From: Anaerobaca sp035448545
GTDB taxonomy: Bacteria; Planctomycetota; Phycisphaerae; Sedimentisphaerales; Anaerobacaceae
Direction: 5' to 3'
Assembly (NCBI GenBank): GCA_035448545.1
Contig: DAOTJE010000004.1
Coordinates: 62,001-126,000, forward strand
Length of the DNA: 64,000 nucleotides
The position numbers and the translations under genes are program-made. Below, one piece after another: positions 41,781 through 48,966 of this stretch. A model generated the notes under the pieces. It was given only the letters and a program-made list of their open reading frames with translations. It did not search any database and had not been told where the DNA came from. Numbering within the stretch: position 1 is the stretch's first letter; the number at the start of each line of letters is the position of its first letter.

Positions 41781-42368
41781 CTATGCGTCCGTCAAGCCGG
41801 CCAGAGCCGCATGGCGCACCAGATCGACGATATGACGCGCTCCCAGTTTCGTCATGATGTTGGCGCGATGGACTTCCACCGTACGCCGGGATCGATGAAG
41901 TTCGGCGGCGATCTCGCCGTTGGTCTTGCCGTCCAGCACGAGACGCAGCACCGCCTGTTCCACCTCCGTCAGGGGCTTCCATCGTTCTCTGACCTGCGTC
42001 TGGTGCAGGGCCTGCTCGACGGCCGCCAGCAGACGGCTTTCCTGGGGAGGACGCTCCAGGCAATCCGTTGCGCCGGCCTTCATGGCCTGGACGGCGGTGT
42101 CAATCCGCCCCGGTTCAATGAGCATGATGACCGGCACCCAGGGCGCGATCTGCCGGACGCGAGTCAGCAGTTCGATTCCCTCTACGGCCGGCTCCGGGAC
42201 GTTGGTGACGAGGAGCCGACACGCACCGTCGCGAAAGGACCGCAGGCACTCGTCGGTGTGAGCGAAATAAGTGACCGGGACGCCCGCCCGCTCAAGAACA
42301 GCCTGAACAGCCTCCGTGCTCGCCAAGTCGCCGTTGGCATAGTAGATCGTATGATATCGCTGGTTCAT
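41781..42368 (-). CDS. FixJ/NarL-type regulator with a degenerate receiver domain
   Basis: 195 residues. The receiver fold (1-120) has FixJ-like spacing, but the phospho-acceptor position is Asn56 (LLVTNVPEP), the conserved Thr is Ile84 and the conserved Lys is Arg106 (CLERPP). The N-terminal acidic pair is also lost (YYANGDL). Residues 130-190 are a GerE-type HTH (LTEVEQAVLRLVLDGKTNGE, IAAELHRSRRTVEVHRANIM). It should bind DNA but not be phosphorylated in the usual way. No histidine kinase gene is adjacent. Confidence 0.85.
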   Translation of the reverse strand: MNQRYHTIYYANGDLASTEAVQAVLERAGVPVTYFAHTDECLRSFRDGACRLLVTNVPEPAVEGIELLTRVRQIAPWVPVIMLIEPGRIDTAVQAMKAGATDCLERPPQESRLLAAVEQALHQTQVRERWKPLTEVEQAVLRLVLDGKTNGEIAAELHRSRRTVEVHRANIMTKLGARHIVDLVRHAALAGLTDA

Positions 42369-42788
42369 AACGCGGCCCGCCTTCCGGCATTGTCGCTTCG
42401 CGAGGTCGATTGGTCGGCCTCTTCCGCTTCACGTGTTCCCTGGCCCGATCGATACGTGCTCTACCCACCTGATGGCTCCCTCCCATTAGCCTTTGACGGC
42501 AAAGCTCCACCCCGCAACGTCTATTCCTGATGGATACACGTCGCCAGCGCGCCAGGATGGTATGAAGTCGCCGTTGGGGTGACTATAGGGAAAATCCTCG
42601 AATTGGAATCAGGGGAATCGCTTACGTGTCACTACGCGCTTGTGGGCGGCAGATGCTTGCCCGGCGGCGGCGGAAACGATAGAGTCTATGGGGTATCGGC
42701 CGGCCCGGCGACAGGCAATCGATTCGTCGGTATCGAGTTCGGCGCCGTCTTTCAGCAGGCGATCGCGCATTCGAGCCGGAGGCCTTCC
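42369..42788. other. Spacer of about 420 bases without a supported gene
   Basis: Between the FixJ-like gene and the small frame at 42789. The + frame from GTG 42579 is open but its first 65 codons have neutral third-position GC. No promoter pair stands out. The 42300-42370 part is the upstream region of the minus-strand regulator gene. Confidence 0.5.
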
Positions 42789-42935
42789 ATGACGTGCAAG
42801 ATGACCGTTGCTCCGGTGGAGCGGACCGTCGAAGTGCAGACGCTGGACTGCTGCCAGTACACCGACAAGAGCCGAGCGGCTGTCGACCTGTCTGACAGAC
42901 TCTGCATGGCGCTGCGCATCCGAAAGGTCCTGTGA
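42789..42935 (+). CDS. Possible small protein (48 residues)
   Basis: ATG 42789 has GGAGG with a six-base spacer, and the 48 codons have high third-position GC, as in the neighbouring genes. The translation has a K/R-rich end (MALRIRKVL) and three Cys, but resembles nothing I know. It ends 46 bases before the amidohydrolase gene and could be co-transcribed with it. Confidence 0.35.
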   Translation: MTCKMTVAPVERTVEVQTLDCCQYTDKSRAAVDLSDRLCMALRIRKVL

Positions 42936-42981
42936 ACGCCGTCGTATTGGGATATCCTGGCGACCTGAAAGGAGATGAAAG

Positions 42982-44067
42982 ATGAAACGCCTGACTGCTG
43001 CCGTACCGCTGATCGTGTACTGTGCTGTGGGGCTGTTGCCGGCGGCGGAAGAGCCTTCGCCGGAGACGTTGTTGTTGAAGGACTTCCGCCCTCGTTCGGT
43101 ATACAAGATTCCACAGACGGAGGTCGCCAAGGCCCGCTATCCGGCCATCGACATGCACGCCCACGTCTACGCGAAGACGCCCGAGCAGGTGGACCGCTGG
43201 GTGCGCGTCATGGACGAGCATGGAATCGCCAAGGCAATCGTCCTGACCGGAACCACGGGCAAGGAGTTCGACGACCTGGTTGCGCTGTATTCGAAGTATC
43301 CGGACCGGTTCGAGCTGTGGTGCGGGTTTGATTACACCGGATACGACAAGCCCGGTTTCGGGCCTGCGGCCGTCAAAGAACTCCAGCGCTGCTTCGACGC
43401 CGGCGCCCGAGGCGTGGGCGAACTGGGCGACAAGGGCAAGGGGTTGTTCTACTGTCGGCCCACCAAGGCGTGGGGCATGCACCTCGACGACCCGCGCATG
43501 GACCCGCTGCTCGAAAAGTGCGCCGAGCTGAAGCTGCCCATCAACATCCACGTGGCCGATCCGTATTGGATGTACGAGCCGATGGACGCTCGCAACGACG
43601 GGCTGATGAACGCCTACACCTGGCGACTCGATAACCAGCCCGGTATCGTCGGCCACGCCGGCATGATTGACATCCTCGAACGGGCCGTCAAGCGACACCC
43701 CAGGACCACGTTCATTGCCTGCCATTTCGCCAACTGCTGCTACGACCTGAGCCGGCTGGGCAGGCTGTTCGACGAGTGTCCGAACCTCTACGCGGACATC
43801 TCCGCGCGGTACGCGGAAACGGCCGCCATCCCGCGATTCACCGCGAGGTTCTACGAGAAGTACCAGGATCGGCTCGTCTATGGGACGGACATGGCGTTCA
43901 GTCCGGCTCTGTACCGGCTGACGTTCCGTATCCTTGAATCGGCGGATGAGCACTTCTATGACTGGGACCACTTCAGCTACCATTGGCCTTTGCACGGCCT
44001 GGCCCTCAGCGACCCGGTGTTGGAGAAGGTCTATCGAACCAACGCACTGAAGATTCTGCACAAGTAG
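42982..44067 (+). CDS. Exported amidohydrolase-2-family protein
   Basis: 361 residues: signal peptide (LTAAVPLIVYCAVGLLPAAE), then a TIM-barrel amidohydrolase with metal-binding HxH in IDMHAHVYAK, a second His in LPINIHVADPY, GHAGMIDIL, FIACHFANC and the catalytic Asp in LVYGTDMAF. The PF04909-type family includes decarboxylases and lactonases; the substrate is unknown. AAAGGAGATG lies just upstream. It precedes a PQQ-like propeller gene by 41 bases, probably in one operon; both proteins are exported. Confidence 0.85.
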   Translation: MKRLTAAVPLIVYCAVGLLPAAEEPSPETLLLKDFRPRSVYKIPQTEVAKARYPAIDMHAHVYAKTPEQVDRWVRVMDEHGIAKAIVLTGTTGKEFDDLVALYSKYPDRFELWCGFDYTGYDKPGFGPAAVKELQRCFDAGARGVGELGDKGKGLFYCRPTKAWGMHLDDPRMDPLLEKCAELKLPINIHVADPYWMYEPMDARNDGLMNAYTWRLDNQPGIVGHAGMIDILERAVKRHPRTTFIACHFANCCYDLSRLGRLFDECPNLYADISARYAETAAIPRFTARFYEKYQDRLVYGTDMAFSPALYRLTFRILESADEHFYDWDHFSYHWPLHGLALSDPVLEKVYRTNALKILHK

Positions 44068-44108
44068 CTCGTGCGCAGAGAGGTAACGGCTTGGGAAGGA
44101 ATGAGTCT

Positions 44109-45416
44109 GTGATATCGGTGCGCATGGGGCGGATGTGTCGATACGGGATGGTTGCGGTTCTGTTGGCGATGACGACGCCGGCGCCGGCCGACTGGCCTCG
44201 CTTTCGCGGGCCGTCGGGTGACGGTCTGGCGACCCGGCCGGGCAGCGATATGCGACTGGGCCTGCCCGTGCGCTGGAGCGAGGACGAGAACATCGCGTGG
44301 AAGACACCCATCCCACACATCGGCTGGTCGAGTCCGGTGGTGCTGAACGGACAGGTCTGGCTGACCAGCGCGACCCCGGAGGGGCACGATTTCTACGCGA
44401 TCTGCGTCGATGCCGAATCGGGCGCAATTCGTTTCAGCGAGCGGATCTTCCATGCGGACAATCCGGAGCCCTTGGGCAATCCGCTCAATGGTTATGCCTC
44501 GCCCACGCCTGTTGTCGAGGCTGGCCGGGTCTACGTGCACTTCGGCAGCTACGGAACGGCATGTCTGGACACGGGCACCTTCAAGATCGTATGGAAGCGG
44601 GACGATCTGCCCTGTCGGCACTATCGCGGGCCGGGCTCGTCGCCCATTCTGTTTGAGAATCTGCTCATCCTGACGATGGACGGCGTGGATGTGCAATACC
44701 TCGTCGCTCTGGACAAGGCCACCGGCCGGACCGTCTGGAAGACCGATCGCACTGCCGACTGGGACGACCTGGACGCCGACGGTAAACCGAGAGATGAAGG
44801 CGACCTGCGCAAGGCCTATTCGACGCCGCTGATCGTCGAGGCTGACGGCGCGACGCAGATGCTCAGCGTGGGAGCCAAGGCGGTCTATGGCTACGAGCCG
44901 CGGACCGGCCGCGAGTTATGGAAAGTCCGCACGCCAGCGTTCTCCGGCGCCGCGGCCCCCATCTACCGGGACGGTGTCGCTTATATGATCAGCGGTTTCG
45001 GCCAGACCGAGCTGATGGCCATTCGCGTCGACGGCTCAGGCGACGTCACCGACAGCCACGTGCTCTGGAAGACCGCGCGGACGGTGCCGCGAACGCCTTC
45101 GCCCGTCCTGATCGACGATCTGCTCTTTACGATCAACGACACGGGGATGGTCATCTGCATGGACGCGGCGACGGGCGAGCAAGTGTGGAAGGACCGTATC
45201 CTAGGCGACTACGCCGCCTCGCTGCTCTACGCCGACGGCAATGTCTACTGCTTCAACCAGAGCGGCACATCGACTGTTTTCAAGGCTGCCCGCCGGTTCG
45301 AGGTCGTCGCAACCAACATGCTCGACTCCGGCTGCATGGCTTCGCCCGCCGTCGCGGGTAAGGCGCTGCTGCTGCGAACGAAGACCCATCTCTACCGCAT
45401 CGAATCTTCTCGATAA
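44109..45416 (+). CDS. Exported PQQ-like beta-propeller protein
   Basis: 435 residues from GTG 44109, which has AAGGA eight to nine bases upstream; an open frame continues upstream into the amidohydrolase gene. Signal peptide MVAVLLAMTTPAPADW then WPRFRGPSGDGLA, the usual opening of planctomycete quinoprotein-like propellers. Repeated blades carry the tryptophan docking motif (ALDKATGRTVWKTD, YEPRTGRELWKVRTP, MDAATGEQVWKDR). No PQQ-binding or dehydrogenase residues are evident, so it is BamB-like in shape only. Probably a periplasmic binding or scaffold protein. Confidence 0.85.
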   Translation: MISVRMGRMCRYGMVAVLLAMTTPAPADWPRFRGPSGDGLATRPGSDMRLGLPVRWSEDENIAWKTPIPHIGWSSPVVLNGQVWLTSATPEGHDFYAICVDAESGAIRFSERIFHADNPEPLGNPLNGYASPTPVVEAGRVYVHFGSYGTACLDTGTFKIVWKRDDLPCRHYRGPGSSPILFENLLILTMDGVDVQYLVALDKATGRTVWKTDRTADWDDLDADGKPRDEGDLRKAYSTPLIVEADGATQMLSVGAKAVYGYEPRTGRELWKVRTPAFSGAAAPIYRDGVAYMISGFGQTELMAIRVDGSGDVTDSHVLWKTARTVPRTPSPVLIDDLLFTINDTGMVICMDAATGEQVWKDRILGDYAASLLYADGNVYCFNQSGTSTVFKAARRFEVVATNMLDSGCMASPAVAGKALLLRTKTHLYRIESSR

Positions 45417-45450
45417 TGCCGACGAAATGCATCACAAGGAGACTGCCAGA

Positions 45451-45676
45451 ATGGGCGGAAGGATGACTGGTGCGGCGATGCTTGCTGTTGTGGGGACAGA
45501 AATCCATCGGGACCGGTGATTTCGGTGAGCACCAGCGGGCGCGAGGGTTCTCGGCACGTGCTCTGGTGGTCGAGCTGCACTTCGTTGATCCCACCCGAAG
45601 GGACTATCGCCTGACACCGGACAGCCCCGCACGCCGGCTCCAGGACAACGGAGTCCCTGTGGGGGCGCTGCCTTAG
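45451..45676 (+). pseudogene. Relic of an exported beta-helix protein with the middle deleted
   Basis: A ribosome site (AAGGAG) and ATG 45451 begin a signal-peptide-like MGGRMTGAAMLAVVGTE that stops after 22 codons. In the next frame, 45558-45676 reads ELHFVDPTRRDYRLTPDSPA and RRLQDNGVPVGALP, the usual C-terminal ending of right-handed beta-helix repeat proteins. A large internal deletion with a frame change explains both pieces. Confidence 0.6.
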
Positions 45677-45717
45677 GGGGCCGCAGAGTGGCCTGCCGGC
45701 GCCACTACGAGGAGAGA

Positions 45718-45957
45718 TCATCCTTTCTCTGTATGTTCGGCTACCGAGCCGGAGAGCAGGTGCTCGTATTTCTCGGCTTCGTCGTCGTACCAGACGGTGA
45801 TACGGTAGAAGTCGTCGGAGATACCCTTGGCCTCCGAGATGGAGATGATCCGGAAACACTTGAGCTGACTGTTGCAGTACTTGACGACCTTCTTCTTCAG
45901 CTCGTCAGCGTCTCCCGAGAACGCCGGTCGGGTGAATTCCTTGAACTGGATCGCCAT
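45718..45957 (-). CDS. Small conserved-looking hypothetical protein
   Basis: 79 residues from ATG 45957, with GGAG upstream. It is acidic/basic mixed and well folded in appearance (FKEFTRPAFSGDADELKKKV, FRIISISEAKGISDDFYRIT, VWYDDEAEKYEH). No signal peptide or TM. The alternating beta pattern suggests a small alpha/beta cytosolic protein. The open frame extends far upstream, but that part is a Pro/Arg-rich leader. Its promoter appears to be at 46398-46426, leaving a leader of about 430 bases. Confidence 0.65.
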   Translation of the reverse strand: MAIQFKEFTRPAFSGDADELKKKVVKYCNSQLKCFRIISISEAKGISDDFYRITVWYDDEAEKYEHLLSGSVAEHTEKG

Positions 45958-46136
45958 AGTTGCTCCTTGTATCGGGTGGTTCAGCCGAGACGCGGCGGCC
46001 TGCGTCAGCCTGGGTATTGTCACCCGGACTTCAGACCAGTTCAAGGGTAAACGCTGACAGGGCGGGGCCCGAAAGGTCCCGTCCACCGCTGGGAGGCTTG
46101 GCGAGCAAGCCGCGATGTTGTGCCAGGAACAGGGAA

Positions 46137-46172
46137 CCGGCACGAGTCGCGGAAATCCGCGACGCATGCCGG
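46137..46172 (-). repeat. Long hairpin in the leader of the 45718-45957 gene
   Basis: Two 16-base arms (46137-46152 and 46157-46172) pair with only two mismatches around a four-base loop. On the minus strand it lies 180-220 bases upstream of the small gene, inside the leader expected from the 46398 promoter. No T-tract follows. It could be a regulatory RNA structure or a small-RNA hairpin. Confidence 0.5.
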
Positions 46173-46216
46173 TCACCCTGCACCTTTGTACCCTGCGCAG
46201 CCGCTTGCTTGTGTAT

Positions 46217-46305
46217 CCTTTCTCCGTCCGTGTCGAAGGCGTTTGCGGGCAGGGTGATGTGGATGCGGTTTCGCAGATTTCTGAAAAAAAAGCAAGAAAA
46301 ATGGG
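46217..46305 (+). repeat. Copy A of a twin spacer element
   Basis: It starts CCTTTC, then has a GC-rich part, TGTGGATGCG (46258-46267) and a long A-tract segment (CTGAAAAAAAAGCAAGAAAAA). The same order of features recurs at 46591-46669. TGTGGATGC is two changes from a DnaA box (TGTGGATAA). Confidence 0.5.
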
Positions 46306-46397
46306 CTCGTGACAGGCTCCCAGATCTGCCAGAGCGGGCCGGTCAACGACAGATTTGCCGCGCGCACAGTTACTTCGCGCGGGTATCAACCCGCTTC

Positions 46398-46426
46398 ACT
46401 ATATTAATATTGTGCATCATTGTCAA
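46398..46426 (-). promoter_or_regulatory. Consensus-like promoter on the minus strand
   Basis: TTGACA (46426-46421), exactly 17 bases, then TATAGT (46403-46398): six and five of six matches. It reads toward the small gene at 45957, predicting a leader of about 430 bases that includes the 46137 hairpin and repeat copy A. Confidence 0.7.
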
Positions 46427-46590
46427 CCGCGGCGGGACAAGCAAGAAAGGGCATAGCGGGCAGCGGGATGGCTCTGGGGCAGGCCGTCTCATGCCGTCAT
46501 GAGCAGGGGGTCGGTACGCACCACATTGCAAGGGCGCACAGACCCCCCGGTGCTTCCTTTCCCTCCCACGGCCGCATGCCTCGACGTATT

Positions 46591-46669
46591 CCTTTCACTC
46601 GGAAAGAAAGCGTCTGCCGAGGCCGCGTGTGGATGCGTTTTCCTGAAAAAAAGTAAAAAAAAAATTCCC
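46591..46669 (+). repeat. Copy B of the twin spacer element
   Basis: CCTTTC, GC-rich part, TGTGGATGCG (46628-46637), TTTTCCTGAAAAAAAG and a run of ten A. It is an imperfect direct copy of 46217-46305. TTGCAT/ATGCAA arms (46670-46675 and 46693-46698) follow at once. Confidence 0.5.
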
Positions 46670-46753
46670 TTGCATAGATAGCATTCACTTCGATGCAAAC
46701 AAGGCGCCAACCCAATGGATGATTGATGCTGTAAAGCTTTTCACAAAATAGGG

Positions 46754-48130
46754 TTACGGTTTCGTGCTTGCAGATGGCATCTCGTCGGTCTCCTCGAGCC
46801 AGGCTTGACTGAATCTCGCATATTTGATGGTCTTGCCAGGTTCCTGTCCTCGGTCGTTGCGGTGGTAGCTGTACACCACGTGCAGAGTGCCGTCGCGTCC
46901 CTGGATGATCGACGGGTAGTGGCTTCGGGTCGCAGCCGGGCCGCGCAGGTCCCGCTCCAGATGTCTGGTGTGGGCCCAGGTCCGGCCCTGGTCATTCGAC
47001 AGCGAGACCGCGAGGCTGTGCCGGCCGTCCTCGCTATCGTTGTACGCCAGAACCCAATGTCCGTTGGCCAAGGTTACGATGTCTGCGCCGGAGCCGGGGT
47101 TAGGTAGTTCGCTGTCGCGAACGGGGCTCCACGTCGCTCCCGCATCGGCCGAGCGGCTGATATGCAGCCGGGCGGGTGCTGGCCCGTTGTCCCGCATATA
47201 GGCGACCAGCGTCTTATCAGGCTGGAGTGCGATACTGGGCTGGATGTTTCCCCCGCCGACAAGGGGTTCGCTGAACGCCCAAGTCCGCCCCCCATCGTCA
47301 GTTAAGGCCATCAGGGAGAAGCTGAATCCATCGGAATAGAGCGGCACGACGATCCGGCCGGTAGTCAGGACGATCGCCTTGTTCTTCGTCTGCCAGCCCA
47401 TACGTCGGAAATACGGGTAGCCAAGCGGTTGGTCGATATGCCGGCCGGCATCATCGACGAGAACTCCCTTTCGCACCATATCCTGGCCTCGGGCCTTAGC
47501 CAGCAGATCGTCGCTCCAGGCCCTGATCTGTGCGGCTGTCATCTGTTTCTCGCCGGGAGCCGCGTGCACAGTCCGGCTGGCCACGTATTCGGCGTACTCT
47601 TTGACCTGCCGCTCGACGGATCGGACAAATCGGTCACCGGGCTGGATGCCTCGCTCGGCGCTATCGCCCGGTTTGACGTGCAAGACGTCCTGCCAGGCCC
47701 ATTCGGGAGGGCCCTCGTCACGCGTCAAGTCGTTGCTGGTGCGGTACTTGAGCAACGACGTCTCCCACTGGTTGGCGATGACGGTGTACCACATCAGCCA
47801 CAGGCGGTTCTGCCCGTCCATGAACAGGATCGGGTTGATGTCAGGAAAGCCCGGCGTATCGGCCATGACGAACGGTTCGCTCCACCGGATCGAGCCACGT
47901 TTCAGGCGTGCGCCCATGATGGCAACGTCGTCGGCCCAACGTTCACCCGAGCCCTGGAACCACGCCGCCAGCAGGTCGCCGCTGGGCAACTCGACGATCG
48001 TCGAGCCGTGCACGTGCTGAGCGACGTAGGGGAAGATCTCCATGGTCACGAGCGGCTCTTCGTTGCCCGTACAAGGCAAAACCGCCAGCAGACATAGTAT
48101 CGCGGTCAAGGCCCGGTCGGACGTGTTCAT
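46754..48130 (-). CDS. Exported sialidase-like (BNR/Asp-box) protein
   Basis: 458 residues with an N-terminal signal (LTAILCLLAVLPCTGN). Six-bladed propeller-type with Asp boxes S/T-x-D-x-G-x-T-W: TDDGGRTWAFS, SADAGATWSPV and SNDQGRTWAHT. Start-of-fold HGSTIVELPSGDLLAAWFQG is the usual opening of exo-alpha-sialidase/BNR proteins of planctomycetes. True sialidase activity is unproven: the arginine triad cannot be checked by eye. The enzyme may act on sulfated or acidic glycans. It follows the peptidyl-prolyl isomerase gene by 30 bases in the same direction. Confidence 0.82.
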   Translation of the reverse strand: MNTSDRALTAILCLLAVLPCTGNEEPLVTMEIFPYVAQHVHGSTIVELPSGDLLAAWFQGSGERWADDVAIMGARLKRGSIRWSEPFVMADTPGFPDINPILFMDGQNRLWLMWYTVIANQWETSLLKYRTSNDLTRDEGPPEWAWQDVLHVKPGDSAERGIQPGDRFVRSVERQVKEYAEYVASRTVHAAPGEKQMTAAQIRAWSDDLLAKARGQDMVRKGVLVDDAGRHIDQPLGYPYFRRMGWQTKNKAIVLTTGRIVVPLYSDGFSFSLMALTDDGGRTWAFSEPLVGGGNIQPSIALQPDKTLVAYMRDNGPAPARLHISRSADAGATWSPVRDSELPNPGSGADIVTLANGHWVLAYNDSEDGRHSLAVSLSNDQGRTWAHTRHLERDLRGPAATRSHYPSIIQGRDGTLHVVYSYHRNDRGQEPGKTIKYARFSQAWLEETDEMPSASTKP

Positions 48131-48160
48131 CGCTGTCTCCTCTGCGGATGCCTTGAGACT

Positions 48161-48595
48161 TTACAGTTTCACGATCTCTTCGAGCGTGACGTGGAAAAGC
48201 ACATCCTGTCCGGCCAGCGGGTGGTTGGCGTCCACGACGACCTCCGTGTCCGAGACCTTGATGACTGTCGCGTTGAGGACCTCAAATTCCTTGCTGGGCA
48301 GGCGGATGTGCTGGCCGACTTTGAGAGTAATGCCCTCGGGCAAGTCCTTGCGAGGAATGACCTCGACCCGATCTTCGCGCCGGGGGCCATAGGCTTTGTC
48401 CTTCGGCACGATCACAGTCCTGGACTCGCCTGGAGCCATACCGATGATGGCCTTTTCCAGAGCGGGCAGGAGGTCCCCATGGCCGACAATGAACTCAATA
48501 GTCCCGCCGTCCGGCGCCATCTCGAATTCGCGACCATCCGTCAGCCGACCTGCACAATATACTCTGACAATATCACCTTCCACGACCCGCGCCAT
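48161..48595 (-). CDS. SlyD-like FKBP-type peptidyl-prolyl isomerase
   Basis: 144 residues from ATG 48595 (AGGAGA upstream; earlier in-frame codons lack support). FKBP fold with an insert-in-flap domain: VVEGDIVRVYCAGRLTDGRE, FIVGHGDLLPALEKAIIGM, MAPGESRTVIVPKDKAYGPR, then DANHPLAGQDVLFHVTLEEI, the SlyD/FkpA C-terminal signature. It catalyses proline isomerisation and acts as a chaperone in the cytoplasm. There is no His-rich metal tail like that of E. coli SlyD. Confidence 0.9.
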   Translation of the reverse strand: MARVVEGDIVRVYCAGRLTDGREFEMAPDGGTIEFIVGHGDLLPALEKAIIGMAPGESRTVIVPKDKAYGPRREDRVEVIPRKDLPEGITLKVGQHIRLPSKEFEVLNATVIKVSDTEVVVDANHPLAGQDVLFHVTLEEIVKL

Positions 48596-48684
48596 ACGAT
48601 TCTCCTGCCTGGATTCGCACAGCAGCATTCGGAGAAACCATACCATAAGCCATCGCAGACCGCAATGGCTGGCAGGTGTCAGGC

Positions 48685-48843
48685 ATGACGAAGTGCCCCT
48701 TCTGTGCCGGATACACCCAGCGGGAGGCGATCAGGTGGTGGTGTTGCGGCGAATTTCTCGACGGTTCCGGCCGGCCTGTGCCCGCGCCGAAGACCAGCAA
48801 ATGGTATCGCGCCGCGAGCAGTGTGATACCGGCGTTGATATAG
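48685..48843 (+). CDS. Small zinc-ribbon protein, possibly truncated
   Basis: 52 residues, too short for most gene finders. MTKCPFCAGYTQREAIRWWC then CGEFLDGSG resembles the CPYCAEEIQDEAIKCRYCGE zinc ribbon found in many small bacterial proteins. One ligand of the second pair has moved (WWCC instead of CxxC). After the ribbon comes KWYRAASSVIPALI and a stop, where relatives continue into membrane segments. A +1 frame carries a hydrophobic continuation, so a frameshift is possible. Confidence 0.45.
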   Translation: MTKCPFCAGYTQREAIRWWCCGEFLDGSGRPVPAPKTSKWYRAASSVIPALI

Positions 48844-48966
48844 GCCTGTGACCGAAGTCGGGGTTACCGCGCTGGTGCCGGCGGTCACGGCTCCACCCAT
48901 CTGCCATCTGGCGGCTTAGCGCAGCCTGCTCGACGGGATGCGCCATGGGGGACTGTGACGGACCCC

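Noticed and set aside
42400..42530. Resemblance to a c-di-GMP (GEMM) riboswitch: GACGGCAAAGC
   Set aside because: The upstream A-G-G-G-C-A-A-A-C-C part and the second stem are absent; only a short string matches.
42622..44427. 601-codon minus-strand frame
   Set aside because: It mirrors the amidohydrolase gene; translation is Pro/Arg/Ser-rich with no recognisable domain.
46670..46698. TTGCAT/ATGCAA arms as an operator
   Set aside because: Six-base arms with a 17-base centre occur by chance often and no adjacent promoter uses them; kept only as a note with repeat copy B.
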